DNA of 7,816 nt, taken from a bacterium. Lineage in GTDB: Bacteria > Patescibacteriota > Minisyncoccia > Minisyncoccales > CG1-02-41-26. The DNA is taken from contig JAGYMG010000024.1 of NCBI GenBank assembly GCA_018400675.1, positions 1-7,816 on the forward strand. Direction: 5' to 3'. Positions 1-6,832 of the stretch are shown in pieces. The notes beneath the pieces were generated by a model. The model was not told the origin of the DNA and ran no database searches. It saw nothing but the letters and a program-made list of their open reading frames with translations. Position numbers and translations under genes: made by a program. Positions within the stretch are counted from its first letter, which is position 1. Each line of letters opens with the position of its first letter.

Positions 1-3000
1 CACATTAGCAAGGATAGCACTATTGAGATTAGAAGAAAACGGGTTAAGGAATTAAAGAGTTACGCAAATCAACTGAAGATATCTTTTACCGAAGAAGCTG
101 AACATTTGGAATTTACTGTTGGCTCTGAACTTCTTTTGGTTATTTGTCCTATGTGGGATATATCCTTACCTCCGTTGGGAATAAGCTATCTGGCTTCTTA
201 TTTAGAGAAAAGAGGAATACGGGTAGATATCTTAGATATGAATATTGAAACTTACGCTAACTCTAGTCCGCAAAGGAAGAATTTGTGGAGGATGGATAAT
301 TATAATTTGTGGGCTTGGGAAGATTTATTTGAAGATACCCTTAGTTATTTTAGAGAGGATATAAATACTTACGTGGAGAAAATAATAGAAAAAAATTATA
401 AAATAATTGGTTTCTCTCTTTACGGAGCCAACACTTTGTTTTCCATAGAAGTAGCGAAAAGATTAAAAGCAAAGAATCCGAATTTATTTATTGTTTTTGG
501 AGGAACTGCCTGTTCTTTTCCTCAAGATAATCCTGATATACCTGTTAGAAATATGGTGTCGTTTAAAACGGGTATAGTTGATGCTTTTGTTGTCGGGGAG
601 GGTGAGGAAGCATTATTGAATATTATTATTAATAATCAACGGGGTAAAACTGACTCTATCCCCGGAGTTTTTTTTCGTCATGATAGATATAATCAATTTA
701 CAATGGGTAATTTGATTAAGCAGTTGGATAAAATCCCTTTTCCATCTTGGGATAAACTGCCGCTGGCTTTATATCAAAAAAAGAATGTATTACCCATATT
801 GTTTGGCAGAGGGTGTGTTAACAAATGTACTTTTTGTAATGATTGGAAGATATGGAGAGGGTGTTATCGGAATCGGAGCGCCGAAGATATCTACAAAGAA
901 ATGGTTGTTAATATAGAAAAGTTTGGGGTTACTGCTTTTCAAAGCAATGATTTGCTGATAAACGCAAACATTAAGATGTTAGAACGGTTAGCTGATTTTA
1001 TAATAGGCTCAAAATATAAGATTAATTGGGTCGGACAAGCAACTATTAATAAAAACATGAGTAAGAAATTATTGAGCAAATTAAACAAGTCCGGTTTGCA
1101 GTGGATAACTTACGGGATAGAGAGTTTATCAGACAAAGTGCTACGCCAGATGAATAAGAAATATACATTTGAAGATATCAAAGAAACTTTGAAAAAAACC
1201 AAAAAAGCAGGCATAGGAGTTTCAGTTAATTTTATTGTAGGATTTCCTAATGAAACTCAGCGGGATTTCGAATTGACTAAGAACCGGTTAACTTTGATAA
1301 GTAAATATATCAATAATGTCTCTAGTTTAAATCCTTGTCACATTACTGCCGATACAGAGTTAGAAAAGAGGCCACAGGATTTTTCTGTGTATTTACCGAA
1401 AAAGAAGGGGTATTATCTTTGGGAAACTATTAATGGAGATAATTATTATAAAGTAAGAAAAGAAAGGACAAAAGAGTTGTTTTGTCATCTTCAAAATACA
1501 GGTATTAAAGTTAATTTTATTGGTATTTATGATGAACAGGAAGAACTCGGGAAAGAAGAATCAAAATTAAAGTCAATAGAGGAAGATGAGTTTGGCAATT
1601 ATGATATCTTATTTATTAATCTTCCTCCCTGGGCTCAGGATAATCCTCATATCGGGATAGGCTACCTTTGCTCATATTTGCGCAAGCGGGGTGTTTTGCC
1701 CAGGGTAGTTGATTTAAACAAGAGGTTTTTCCTGAATTATCCTGAATATAAAATGCTCTGGCATGTGGAAAATAAAAATTTCTGGTCCAATCCAAATACC
1801 TATCCTTTAATTGCGGATATATTTAAAGAGGGGATAAATCAGGCTATTTCCGAAATTGTTAAAGCAAATCCTTTATTGGTAGGAATTTCTGTGGTAGATC
1901 CTAAGGAAAGATTAGCTATAGATTTTATCAGGCGGATAAAAAAGCGGCTCCCGGACAGTAAAATAATATTGGGTGGGCCAGCTGTTTCTACAGCCAGCCA
2001 GCGGCAGATTTTTTTAGATGAAGCCGGTAGAGATATCGATTTATTTGTTATAGGGGAGGGAGAAGAAAGGTGTTATGAAGTTATAAACAGAGTAAAACAA
2101 GGAAGGAGTTTAGAGAAAATAAACGGGACTATAGTTAAGAAAGTATATGGCTGGGAAGAAACTTTTCTTAAACCAAGTAAGAGCATCGAGCAGATACCGT
2201 TTCCTACTTACCAAGAATTTGATATGAAAAGTTACGGAAAATCTCTTTTGGTAGAATGGTCGAGGGGCTGCCATAACCGTTGTTCATTTTGTAAAAATTG
2301 GCGCCTTTTTCCTTTTTATAGGGTTAAAGAGCCGGAGAAAGTTATAGATGAGTTAAAATACCAGATTAATACCTACGGGATAAGAAAATTTACTGTAGTC
2401 GATTCTATTTTAAACGGAAATCCTGATAAGCTTTATCAAATTTGTTCTTTAATTATCGATAATGATTTGGATATAGAGTGGAGCGGACAGATAGCGCCCA
2501 GTGAAAAAATGAGTTATAGTTTTTTTAAGCATATGCATCAGGCTGGTTGCCGGCAGCTACAGATTGGGGTTGAAAGCGCGGATAATAGAGTGTTAAAAAA
2601 AATGCGTAAAAGTTATACAGTCCAGATGAGCCAGAAAACGATACAGAACGCAAAAAGAGCCGGAATAGAAACCGAGATATTTATAATTATCGGTTTTCCC
2701 GGAGAAGATGAATCAGCGTTTGAGAAGACCTTTGATTTTATAAAGAAAAATAGAGAGCATATAGATACAATAAAATCAATTAATACTCTCCATTTAGTAG
2801 CCGGGACCGAAGTTTATGAAAGAAGCCAGGATTTTAACATGAAACCGCTGCCGGATAAACAATGGCATTTTCTCTGGGAAACTTATGATGGCAATAACTA
2901 CGAGGTCAGAAAGAAACGGGCCGAAAGACTTCTTGAATTGGCCGAATTTCTAGGGATAAAGGTGATGGAGGCAAATATTAGGGAAGGGAAAGAAGAGGCG

Positions 3001-3246
3001 GCTAAAAAGGCTATGTTAGCTTGCAGTGACGGTAAAGAGCTAAACAAAATTTTTAAAAATGAAATAAACAGGCTTCAGGTTCTTCCGGAGAAGAGAAGAA
3101 AACAAAGAAGAAAAAGAAGTGTCGTGAAGTGGATTTTTTTATTAATATTATATTTTTATACATTAAGCTACATAATTTATTTCTGGATTTATATGTGCCT
3201 GTATGGTAAAGTATTATTAGGAGGAGAAGTAAAAAAAAGGAGGTGA
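1..3246 (+). CDS. Multi-module cobalamin-binding radical SAM protein, 5' partial, with C-terminal membrane segment
   Basis: Residues are counted from the first visible codon (1081 seen). The frame is open from base 1, so the start is upstream; a TTG at 106 is not a credible start. Residues 1-35 look like the end of an earlier module. Module A has a Rossmann-like B12-binding domain (about 44-205, with GEGEE at 199) and a radical SAM domain with CxxxCxxC at Cys272, 276 and 279. Module B repeats this at about 534-1000, with GEGEE at 685 and Cys757, 761 and 764. Both modules carry G(I/V)ES and GFPxE(T/D) signatures. In this family the three Cys hold a 4Fe-4S cluster that cleaves SAM, and cobalamin often carries a methyl group to an unactivated carbon. 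No DxHxxG cobalamin motif is seen, as is common in radical SAM members. The tail has a basic cluster (1031-1039) and a hydrophobic helix (about 1044-1068). The substrate is unknown; glycan or lipid modification is inferred from the neighbours. Confidence 0.93.
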   Translation, partial: HISKDSTIEIRRKRVKELKSYANQLKISFTEEAEHLEFTVGSELLLVICPMWDISLPPLGISYLASYLEKRGIRVDILDMNIETYANSSPQRKNLWRMDNYNLWAWEDLFEDTLSYFREDINTYVEKIIEKNYKIIGFSLYGANTLFSIEVAKRLKAKNPNLFIVFGGTACSFPQDNPDIPVRNMVSFKTGIVDAFVVGEGEEALLNIIINNQRGKTDSIPGVFFRHDRYNQFTMGNLIKQLDKIPFPSWDKLPLALYQKKNVLPILFGRGCVNKCTFCNDWKIWRGCYRNRSAEDIYKEMVVNIEKFGVTAFQSNDLLINANIKMLERLADFIIGSKYKINWVGQATINKNMSKKLLSKLNKSGLQWITYGIESLSDKVLRQMNKKYTFEDIKETLKKTKKAGIGVSVNFIVGFPNETQRDFELTKNRLTLISKYINNVSSLNPCHITADTELEKRPQDFSVYLPKKKGYYLWETINGDNYYKVRKERTKELFCHLQNTGIKVNFIGIYDEQEELGKEESKLKSIEEDEFGNYDILFINLPPWAQDNPHIGIGYLCSYLRKRGVLPRVVDLNKRFFLNYPEYKMLWHVENKNFWSNPNTYPLIADIFKEGINQAISEIVKANPLLVGISVVDPKERLAIDFIRRIKKRLPDSKIILGGPAVSTASQRQIFLDEAGRDIDLFVIGEGEERCYEVINRVKQGRSLEKINGTIVKKVYGWEETFLKPSKSIEQIPFPTYQEFDMKSYGKSLLVEWSRGCHNRCSFCKNWRLFPFYRVKEPEKVIDELKYQINTYGIRKFTVVDSILNGNPDKLYQICSLIIDNDLDIEWSGQIAPSEKMSYSFFKHMHQAGCRQLQIGVESADNRVLKKMRKSYTVQMSQKTIQNAKRAGIETEIFIIIGFPGEDESAFEKTFDFIKKNREHIDTIKSINTLHLVAGTEVYERSQDFNMKPLPDKQWHFLWETYDGNNYEVRKKRAERLLELAEFLGIKVMEANIREGKEEAAKKAMLACSDGKELNKIFKNEINRLQVLPEKRRKQRRKRSVVKWIFLLILYFYTLSYIIYFWIYMCLYGKVLLGGEVKKRR
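130..1560 (+). repeat. Protein-level repeat unit A: B12-binding plus radical SAM module
   Basis: This is the first complete module of the large protein; its boundaries are approximate. It runs from the first beta strand (LLLVICP) and PPLGISYLASYL, through FGGTAC and GEGEE, to RGCVNKCTFC with cluster Cys codons at 814, 826 and 835. It continues through YGIES and VGFPNET to a closing helix reading VRKERTKEL. Its landmarks recur in the same order in the next module (LW..N.NW, W.GQ, ES....VL..M.K.YT, RxQDF, LWET.G.NY), which supports internal duplication. The two copies are strongly diverged, so this is an old duplication and not a recent DNA repeat. Confidence 0.85.
1600..3000 (+). repeat. Protein-level repeat unit B: B12-binding plus radical SAM module
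   Basis: This is the second complete module; its boundaries are approximate. It opens with YDILFINLPPW and GIGYLCSYLRKRG, then LGGPAV and GEGEERCYE. SRGCHNRCSFC follows, with cluster Cys codons at 2269, 2281 and 2290, then IGVESAD and IGFPGED, and it ends in a helix reading VRKKRAERL. Corresponding Cys codons in units A and B are 1455 bases (485 codons) apart. All three cluster Cys are present, so neither copy shows the loss expected of a degenerate, non-catalytic domain. Confidence 0.85.
3237..3246 (+). promoter_or_regulatory. Strong ribosome binding site overlapping the upstream stop codon
   Basis: AAGGAGGTGA matches the anti-Shine-Dalgarno end of 16S rRNA almost perfectly. AGGAGG ends 7 bases before ATG 3251 and 10 bases before the in-frame ATG 3254. 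Its last three bases are the TGA stop of the radical SAM gene, so termination of one gene and initiation of the next are probably coupled. None of the four downstream glycosyltransferase genes has a comparable site. Confidence 0.85.
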
Positions 3247-3250
3247 GGCA

Positions 3251-3646
3251 ATGATGAAGGCAAGAGGTTCATTGGTGTTGTTTGTTCTAGTGTTAATTTT
3301 TGCAATTGGGCTTAAGGGGTACGCGCAGCCGGATGAAGAAAAGATAGCAACAGCTTTTCGGGATGCGGTTAATGCTGTTTTGTATCCGGAGGAAGTAGGC
3401 TTTCTTCCTGATCTATTTAGCTATGAGGTGGAAGATAAGATATTACCTAAGGCTTCTGAAATAGTAGCTAAAACTATTTCTTTGGTTTATGAAAGAACCG
3501 GCGAAGATATAGGGGTAGTAGAGGTATTTGCGGCTTTTCATCCGAACATCGAAAAGGTGTTGTTGCCTGAGATGGAAAAGATAAAAGTAGAGTCTATGGA
3601 AATTTTGGAGAGTCAGGCATTAGAGAGTCAGACAAAAGAAGAGTAA
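3251..3646 (+). CDS. Small secreted acidic protein of unknown function
   Basis: This 131-residue protein is not one I recognise. Residues 1-25 form a typical Sec signal peptide: charged Met-Met-Lys-Ala-Arg, a hydrophobic core at about 7-21, and a likely cut after GYA at residue 25. There is no lipobox Cys, so the mature protein of about 106 residues should be released to the periplasm or exterior. The mature part has no cysteine, is rich in Glu and looks mainly alpha-helical, with a short C-terminal duplication (LESQALESQ). It begins 4 bases after the radical SAM stop behind a consensus ribosome binding site, so it may be made at a higher level than its neighbours. ATG 3251 and ATG 3254 are adjacent and equally plausible starts. 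A role in export or assembly of the glycan is only a guess from position. Confidence 0.8.
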   Translation: MMKARGSLVLFVLVLIFAIGLKGYAQPDEEKIATAFRDAVNAVLYPEEVGFLPDLFSYEVEDKILPKASEIVAKTISLVYERTGEDIGVVEVFAAFHPNIEKVLLPEMEKIKVESMEILESQALESQTKEE

Positions 3647-3681
3647 GTTAATTTTTAGAGCTTTAGGTTAATTAAACTGTT
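3647..3681. other. Short intergenic spacer without a clear regulatory element
   Basis: This 35-base A+T-rich spacer contains two copies of GTTAATT, at 3647 and 3667, 20 bases apart. It has no recognisable ribosome binding site near ATG 3682; the nearest AGG, at 3665-3667, is 14 bases away. No terminator or convincing promoter is visible, so transcription probably continues through it from the genes upstream. Confidence 0.5.
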
Positions 3682-4854
3682 ATGCATATTTTAATGGTGC
3701 ACCCTCATGATTTGTTTCATAACTCCGAGCCATGGACAATTCGGATAAAAAGTATTGCTTTTAGGTTAAAGGAAAAAGGGCATCAGATAAAATTGGCCCA
3801 TTTTCCTTTTAGTGCGAATCAAACTAAACAAGAGCAAAACAGTTTTCCTATAGAGGTTATTTCTTTAGACCGGGCGCCTTGCCCGGTTGTTTTTTTAAAA
3901 AATACGCGACGGCTAAAAAGAGCCGCAGAATGGGCGGATATTTTGCATTTTCAAAAATGCCATCATTACGCTGCGGTCCCTTCGGTTTTAGCCGGTTATC
4001 TTACCGGTACTCCACTTCATTATGATTGGGATGATTGGGAAGAGAAAATTTGGTATGAATCTTGCGAGCGGGGAATGATTTCCAGATTTATAGGCTTTTC
4101 CTTTAAATTTTTAGAAAGATGGCTGCCGGTTTTAGTTGAAACTGTTTCTTGCGCCAGCGCGTATTTGAAAAGTTTATCGAAAAGGTTAGGGGTTGAGAGC
4201 AGTTGTATCTTTGATACGCCTGTTGGCGCTGATTTAGAGAGGTTCCGGCCGAATCTAGACGGAAGCGGGGTTAAAAAAAAGTATAATATAGAAAGTGATT
4301 TAGTATTGTATGTGGGGCAGCTTCACGGAGCTCAGTATGTCGATTCATTGATTAAAGCGGCAAATATAGTTTTGCACAGAAAACCGGAAGCTAAATTTTT
4401 AATAGTAGGCGAAGGTTTTATGGAACCCCTCTTAAGGCGGTTAGTTTGTGAATTGGGCCTTGAGCAAAAAGTCATTTTTACCGGAAGCATTCCTTATCAG
4501 CAGGTACCTTATTATGTGGCGGCTGCTTCGGTATGTGTTGCGCCATTTAATGATACTGAAGTTACCCGCTGCAAAAGCCCTTTAAAGATAGCAGAATATC
4601 TAGCCGGCGGCAAAGCAATTGTGGCAAGTAATGTGGGAGAGGTGAGAAAAATGGTAGGAGGCGCCGGAATTTTGGTTGCACCCGGAGACCAGCGGGGTTT
4701 GGCTCATGGAATTATCAGATTGTTAGAGGATAAAGTTTTAAGAAAAAACCTGAAAGAGTTTGCCCGCAGAAGGGCCGAGTCTAAATATAATTGGACATAC
4801 ACTACTGATTCCTTGCTTTCGGCATACCAAAAAAATATCAGATTGGATATTTAA
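3682..4854 (+). CDS. GT-B glycosyltransferase, GT4 (glycosyl transferases group 1) family
   Basis: This 390-residue protein has the usual length for a GT4 enzyme, which transfers a sugar from a nucleotide donor to a growing glycan with retention of configuration, normally in the cytoplasm or at the inner membrane face. The N-terminal acceptor domain starts with MHILMVHPHD and holds an aromatic-acidic motif, DWDDW, at residues 115-119. The C-terminal donor domain starts near 210 (LVLYVGQLHG) and continues through LIVGEGFM and VIFTGSIPY to KSPLKIAEYLAGGKAIVAS around 298-316. The second Glu of the family E-x7-E motif is E305; the first position is Cys297. The start fits the family and follows a 35-base gap, but there is no clear ribosome binding site. 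A terminator-shaped hairpin lies in its 5' third. The donor and acceptor sugars cannot be read from the sequence. Confidence 0.93.
   Translation: MHILMVHPHDLFHNSEPWTIRIKSIAFRLKEKGHQIKLAHFPFSANQTKQEQNSFPIEVISLDRAPCPVVFLKNTRRLKRAAEWADILHFQKCHHYAAVPSVLAGYLTGTPLHYDWDDWEEKIWYESCERGMISRFIGFSFKFLERWLPVLVETVSCASAYLKSLSKRLGVESSCIFDTPVGADLERFRPNLDGSGVKKKYNIESDLVLYVGQLHGAQYVDSLIKAANIVLHRKPEAKFLIVGEGFMEPLLRRLVCELGLEQKVIFTGSIPYQQVPYYVAAASVCVAPFNDTEVTRCKSPLKIAEYLAGGKAIVASNVGEVRKMVGGAGILVAPGDQRGLAHGIIRLLEDKVLRKNLKEFARRRAESKYNWTYTTDSLLSAYQKNIRLDI
3868..3896 (+). terminator. Terminator-like GC hairpin with T-run inside the first glycosyltransferase gene
   Basis: ACCGGGC (3869-3875) and GCCCGGT (3881-3887) form a perfect 7-bp stem around the 5-base loop GCCTT, extendable by one G-U pair. 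TG and seven T bases (3890-3896) follow at once. The shape is that of a Rho-independent terminator, but it sits about 190 bases inside an intact coding region. It could reduce transcription of the downstream genes when translation lags, or it could be a chance product of the Ala-Pro-Cys-Pro-Val-Val-Phe-Leu codons. Confidence 0.4.
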
Positions 4855-4865
4855 TTGTTTACAAT

Positions 4866-5963
4866 ATGAAGATAATTTTTATTACCCGAGAAGGTTACCA
4901 GCTTTCCGGAGCAAGGGTCCGTTGTTATGGCTTTGCAAAACAATTAAATCTATTAGGTTTTCAAACTCGGGTTTTTTCGTTTGCTGACCGGTTAGGCGCA
5001 AAGTACGGAGAAAAAGAATTTGAAATGCCTTTAGGCGAGAAGCTAAGATATAATATTTTGGCTTTTAAAGATTTAATCAAGGAAACCCGCGATAGTATTT
5101 TTTTTCTGCAAAGATTCAATTACCATGCCTTAGCGCCTCTTTTAGCTTCTTTATTAGGCAGAAGTAATAAAGTTATTTTTGATTGCGATGATTGGAATAT
5201 TAGAGAAGATCCCCGTTATTATTGGGTATTTCCTTCTTCAAAGATGGAGTATCTTACCAGAAAAACAGCCGGGTATTCAGCCGCCTGCGTTGCCGCAAGC
5301 CATTATCTAAAAGATTATTTAGGCTCTTTTAATAGAAAAGTAGAATATATACCCACCGGAGTCGATACTGATTTTTTCACCCCGGCCAAAAATAAGGAAG
5401 ATTCTAAAGTGGTTTTTTCCTGGACCGGGACCGTCTATTCTTCCCAGATGCGGGATAATATTGTTTTTCTCTTAAACTGTTTTAGGGAGGTTGCCAGACT
5501 TAAGAATAATGTTTTTCTTTGGCTTGCCGGATGCGGCAAATATTATCAAAAACTAAAGGCTGAATTTGTTGATTTTAGGTATAGAGAAAGGGTAAATTTT
5601 TATGATTGGATTGATTCCGATAAGATGCCGGAGCATTTAGCCGATATCGATATCGGCCTCCTGCCGCTTATCCAAAACAGTCGTTTTAATCAAGCAAAAA
5701 GTCCCACTAAGCTTTTTGAGTATATGTCGATGGCTAAACCTGTGGTTGCCAGCTTTACCGGAGAAGCTTCTTATATCATAAAGCCGGGAGAAACCGGTTT
5801 TTTAGCTAAAAATAAATCGGAGTTTATTGCCGGGATGCTGCGTCTGGCCGAAGACAGCCGGTTGAGAAAAGAAGCGGGGGAACGGGCGAGAAAAGAGGCA
5901 GTCCGGGCTTATTCTTTTAATATTTTGGGAAAACAATTAGCCGGCTTTATTGACAATCTATAA
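4866..5963 (+). CDS. GT-B glycosyltransferase, GT4 (glycosyl transferases group 1) family
   Basis: This 365-residue protein is a second GT4-type enzyme, predicted to act in the cytoplasm or at the inner membrane face. It opens with MKIIFITREGYQLSGARVR, where a glycine-containing loop follows the first strand as usual. The acceptor domain carries DCDDW at residues 106-110, matching DWDDW in the preceding gene. After the hinge (VEYIPTGVDTDFF) the donor domain has VVFSWTGTVYS, WLAGCGKY and VNFYDWI, then KSPTKLFEYMSMAKPVVAS ending near 296. The catalytic-region Glu is E285; the first Glu of E-x7-E is replaced by Ala277. It follows the previous stop by 11 bases with no ribosome binding site, so it depends on the same transcript and perhaps on translational coupling. 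It is a distant relative of its neighbour, and the substrate is unknown. Confidence 0.93.
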   Translation: MKIIFITREGYQLSGARVRCYGFAKQLNLLGFQTRVFSFADRLGAKYGEKEFEMPLGEKLRYNILAFKDLIKETRDSIFFLQRFNYHALAPLLASLLGRSNKVIFDCDDWNIREDPRYYWVFPSSKMEYLTRKTAGYSAACVAASHYLKDYLGSFNRKVEYIPTGVDTDFFTPAKNKEDSKVVFSWTGTVYSSQMRDNIVFLLNCFREVARLKNNVFLWLAGCGKYYQKLKAEFVDFRYRERVNFYDWIDSDKMPEHLADIDIGLLPLIQNSRFNQAKSPTKLFEYMSMAKPVVASFTGEASYIIKPGETGFLAKNKSEFIAGMLRLAEDSRLRKEAGERARKEAVRAYSFNILGKQLAGFIDNL

Positions 5964-5965
5964 TT

Positions 5966-6832
5966 ATGGATATTTCAGTTGTGGTAGTAACTTATAATAG
6001 CAGAAAATTTATATCCGAATGCCTGGATTCAGTTTTCAGGCAGTTTAATCCGGAGATGGAGGTGGTTATTGTAGATAATGACTCAACTGACGGAAGCGCC
6101 GAATTGATTAAAAGTAAATACAGAAAGGTAAAAATTATCGAGAATAGGGAAAATCTCGGAGCGGCTTTTGCCAGGAATCAGGCAATAGCTAATTCCCAAG
6201 GTAAGTGGGTAGTTACCTTAGATAGCGATATTGTTTTAGGGGATAATTTTTTTACCACTTTCAGGCATTTACAGACGGTTAGGGATACTAAGATAGGGAT
6301 GGTAATTCCTAACATTTTAAATAGTGACGGCAGCAGGATTTACAGTCAAGGAGCTTACCTGTCTTTTTTAAAAAGGATTTATGATTACGGCAGAGGAAAA
6401 CCGGTAAATTTTTCCGGGAAAAAGCCGGCTAAAGTTATCGGGCCTTGTTCGGCAGCAGCTTTTTACAGGCGCAAGATGCTCGAAGAGGTAAAAGAGGCAA
6501 CAGGCTATTTCGACCGGAGATTCTTTTTTTTGATCGAGGATGTTGATTTGGCCTGGCGGGGTAAAAGGGCAGGATGGAAATCTCTTTTTTGCCGGAGAAG
6601 TTTCTGTTTTCATCAGGGGAATAGCTGCCGGGCCGGTAAAAAGGTTAGGCAATATTTATCCTACCGGAATCGTAAATTAATGATTGAAAAAAATGGAGGC
6701 AGCCTAAAAATATTTAAGTTTAATCCATTGAGATGGCTGTATGAATCAATACGCTTTATTTATTTATATGCATTTAACCCTTACTTGCGAAAAAAGAGTA
6801 AGCCGGAAGATATTTTAAGAAATAAAAGATGA
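5966..6832 (+). CDS. GT-A glycosyltransferase, GT2 family (WbbL/rhamnosyltransferase-like)
   Basis: This 288-residue protein has the GT2 order of motifs. MDISVVVVTYNS is the first nucleotide-binding strand, VVIVDNDSTDGS is the second, and NLGAAFARNQ follows. The metal-binding DxD is D86-S87-D88 (LDSDIVLGDNF), and the acceptor-side motif is IEDVDLAWR with E191 and D194, followed by H216 near the end of the catalytic domain. The ED-x-DL-x-R block preceded by a GPC-x-AAA-x-YRR segment resembles WbbL-type enzymes that add rhamnose or related deoxysugars in O-antigen and wall polymers, but the sugar cannot be assigned. The C-terminal part (about 245-270) is aromatic, hydrophobic and basic, which suits peripheral membrane attachment. 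It starts 2 bases after the previous stop with no ribosome binding site and ends by overlapping the next gene. Confidence 0.93.
   Translation: MDISVVVVTYNSRKFISECLDSVFRQFNPEMEVVIVDNDSTDGSAELIKSKYRKVKIIENRENLGAAFARNQAIANSQGKWVVTLDSDIVLGDNFFTTFRHLQTVRDTKIGMVIPNILNSDGSRIYSQGAYLSFLKRIYDYGRGKPVNFSGKKPAKVIGPCSAAAFYRRKMLEEVKEATGYFDRRFFFLIEDVDLAWRGKRAGWKSLFCRRSFCFHQGNSCRAGKKVRQYLSYRNRKLMIEKNGGSLKIFKFNPLRWLYESIRFIYLYAFNPYLRKKSKPEDILRNKR

Noticed and set aside
106..108. TTG as the start codon of the radical SAM gene
   Set aside because: The frame stays open to base 1, there is no ribosome binding site before it, and the upstream residues resemble the closing helix of the repeated module. It is an internal Leu codon.
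3647..3673. Direct GTTAATT repeats in the spacer before the first GT4 gene
   Set aside because: Two 7-base A+T-rich copies in A+T-rich DNA are easily due to chance; there is no third copy or linked promoter.
4760..4987. 75-codon open frame bridging the two GT4 genes
   Set aside because: It overlaps the end of one and the start of the other well-supported gene in a different frame, and its translation has no recognisable features.
5781..5803. Second terminator-like hairpin (CCGG/CCGG with six T) in the second GT4 gene
   Set aside because: The stem has only four GC pairs plus weak pairs, and it encodes the conserved KPGETGFL motif; protein constraint explains it.
5950..5964. TTGACA and TATAAT hexamers just before the first GT2 gene
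   Set aside because: The two boxes are only 3 bases apart and neither has a partner at the normal spacing, so they do not form a promoter.
6368..6652. Reverse-strand open frame of 94 codons inside the first GT2 gene
   Set aside because: It lies antisense to a clear GT2 coding region that includes the IEDVDLAWR motif; its protein looks like random composition.
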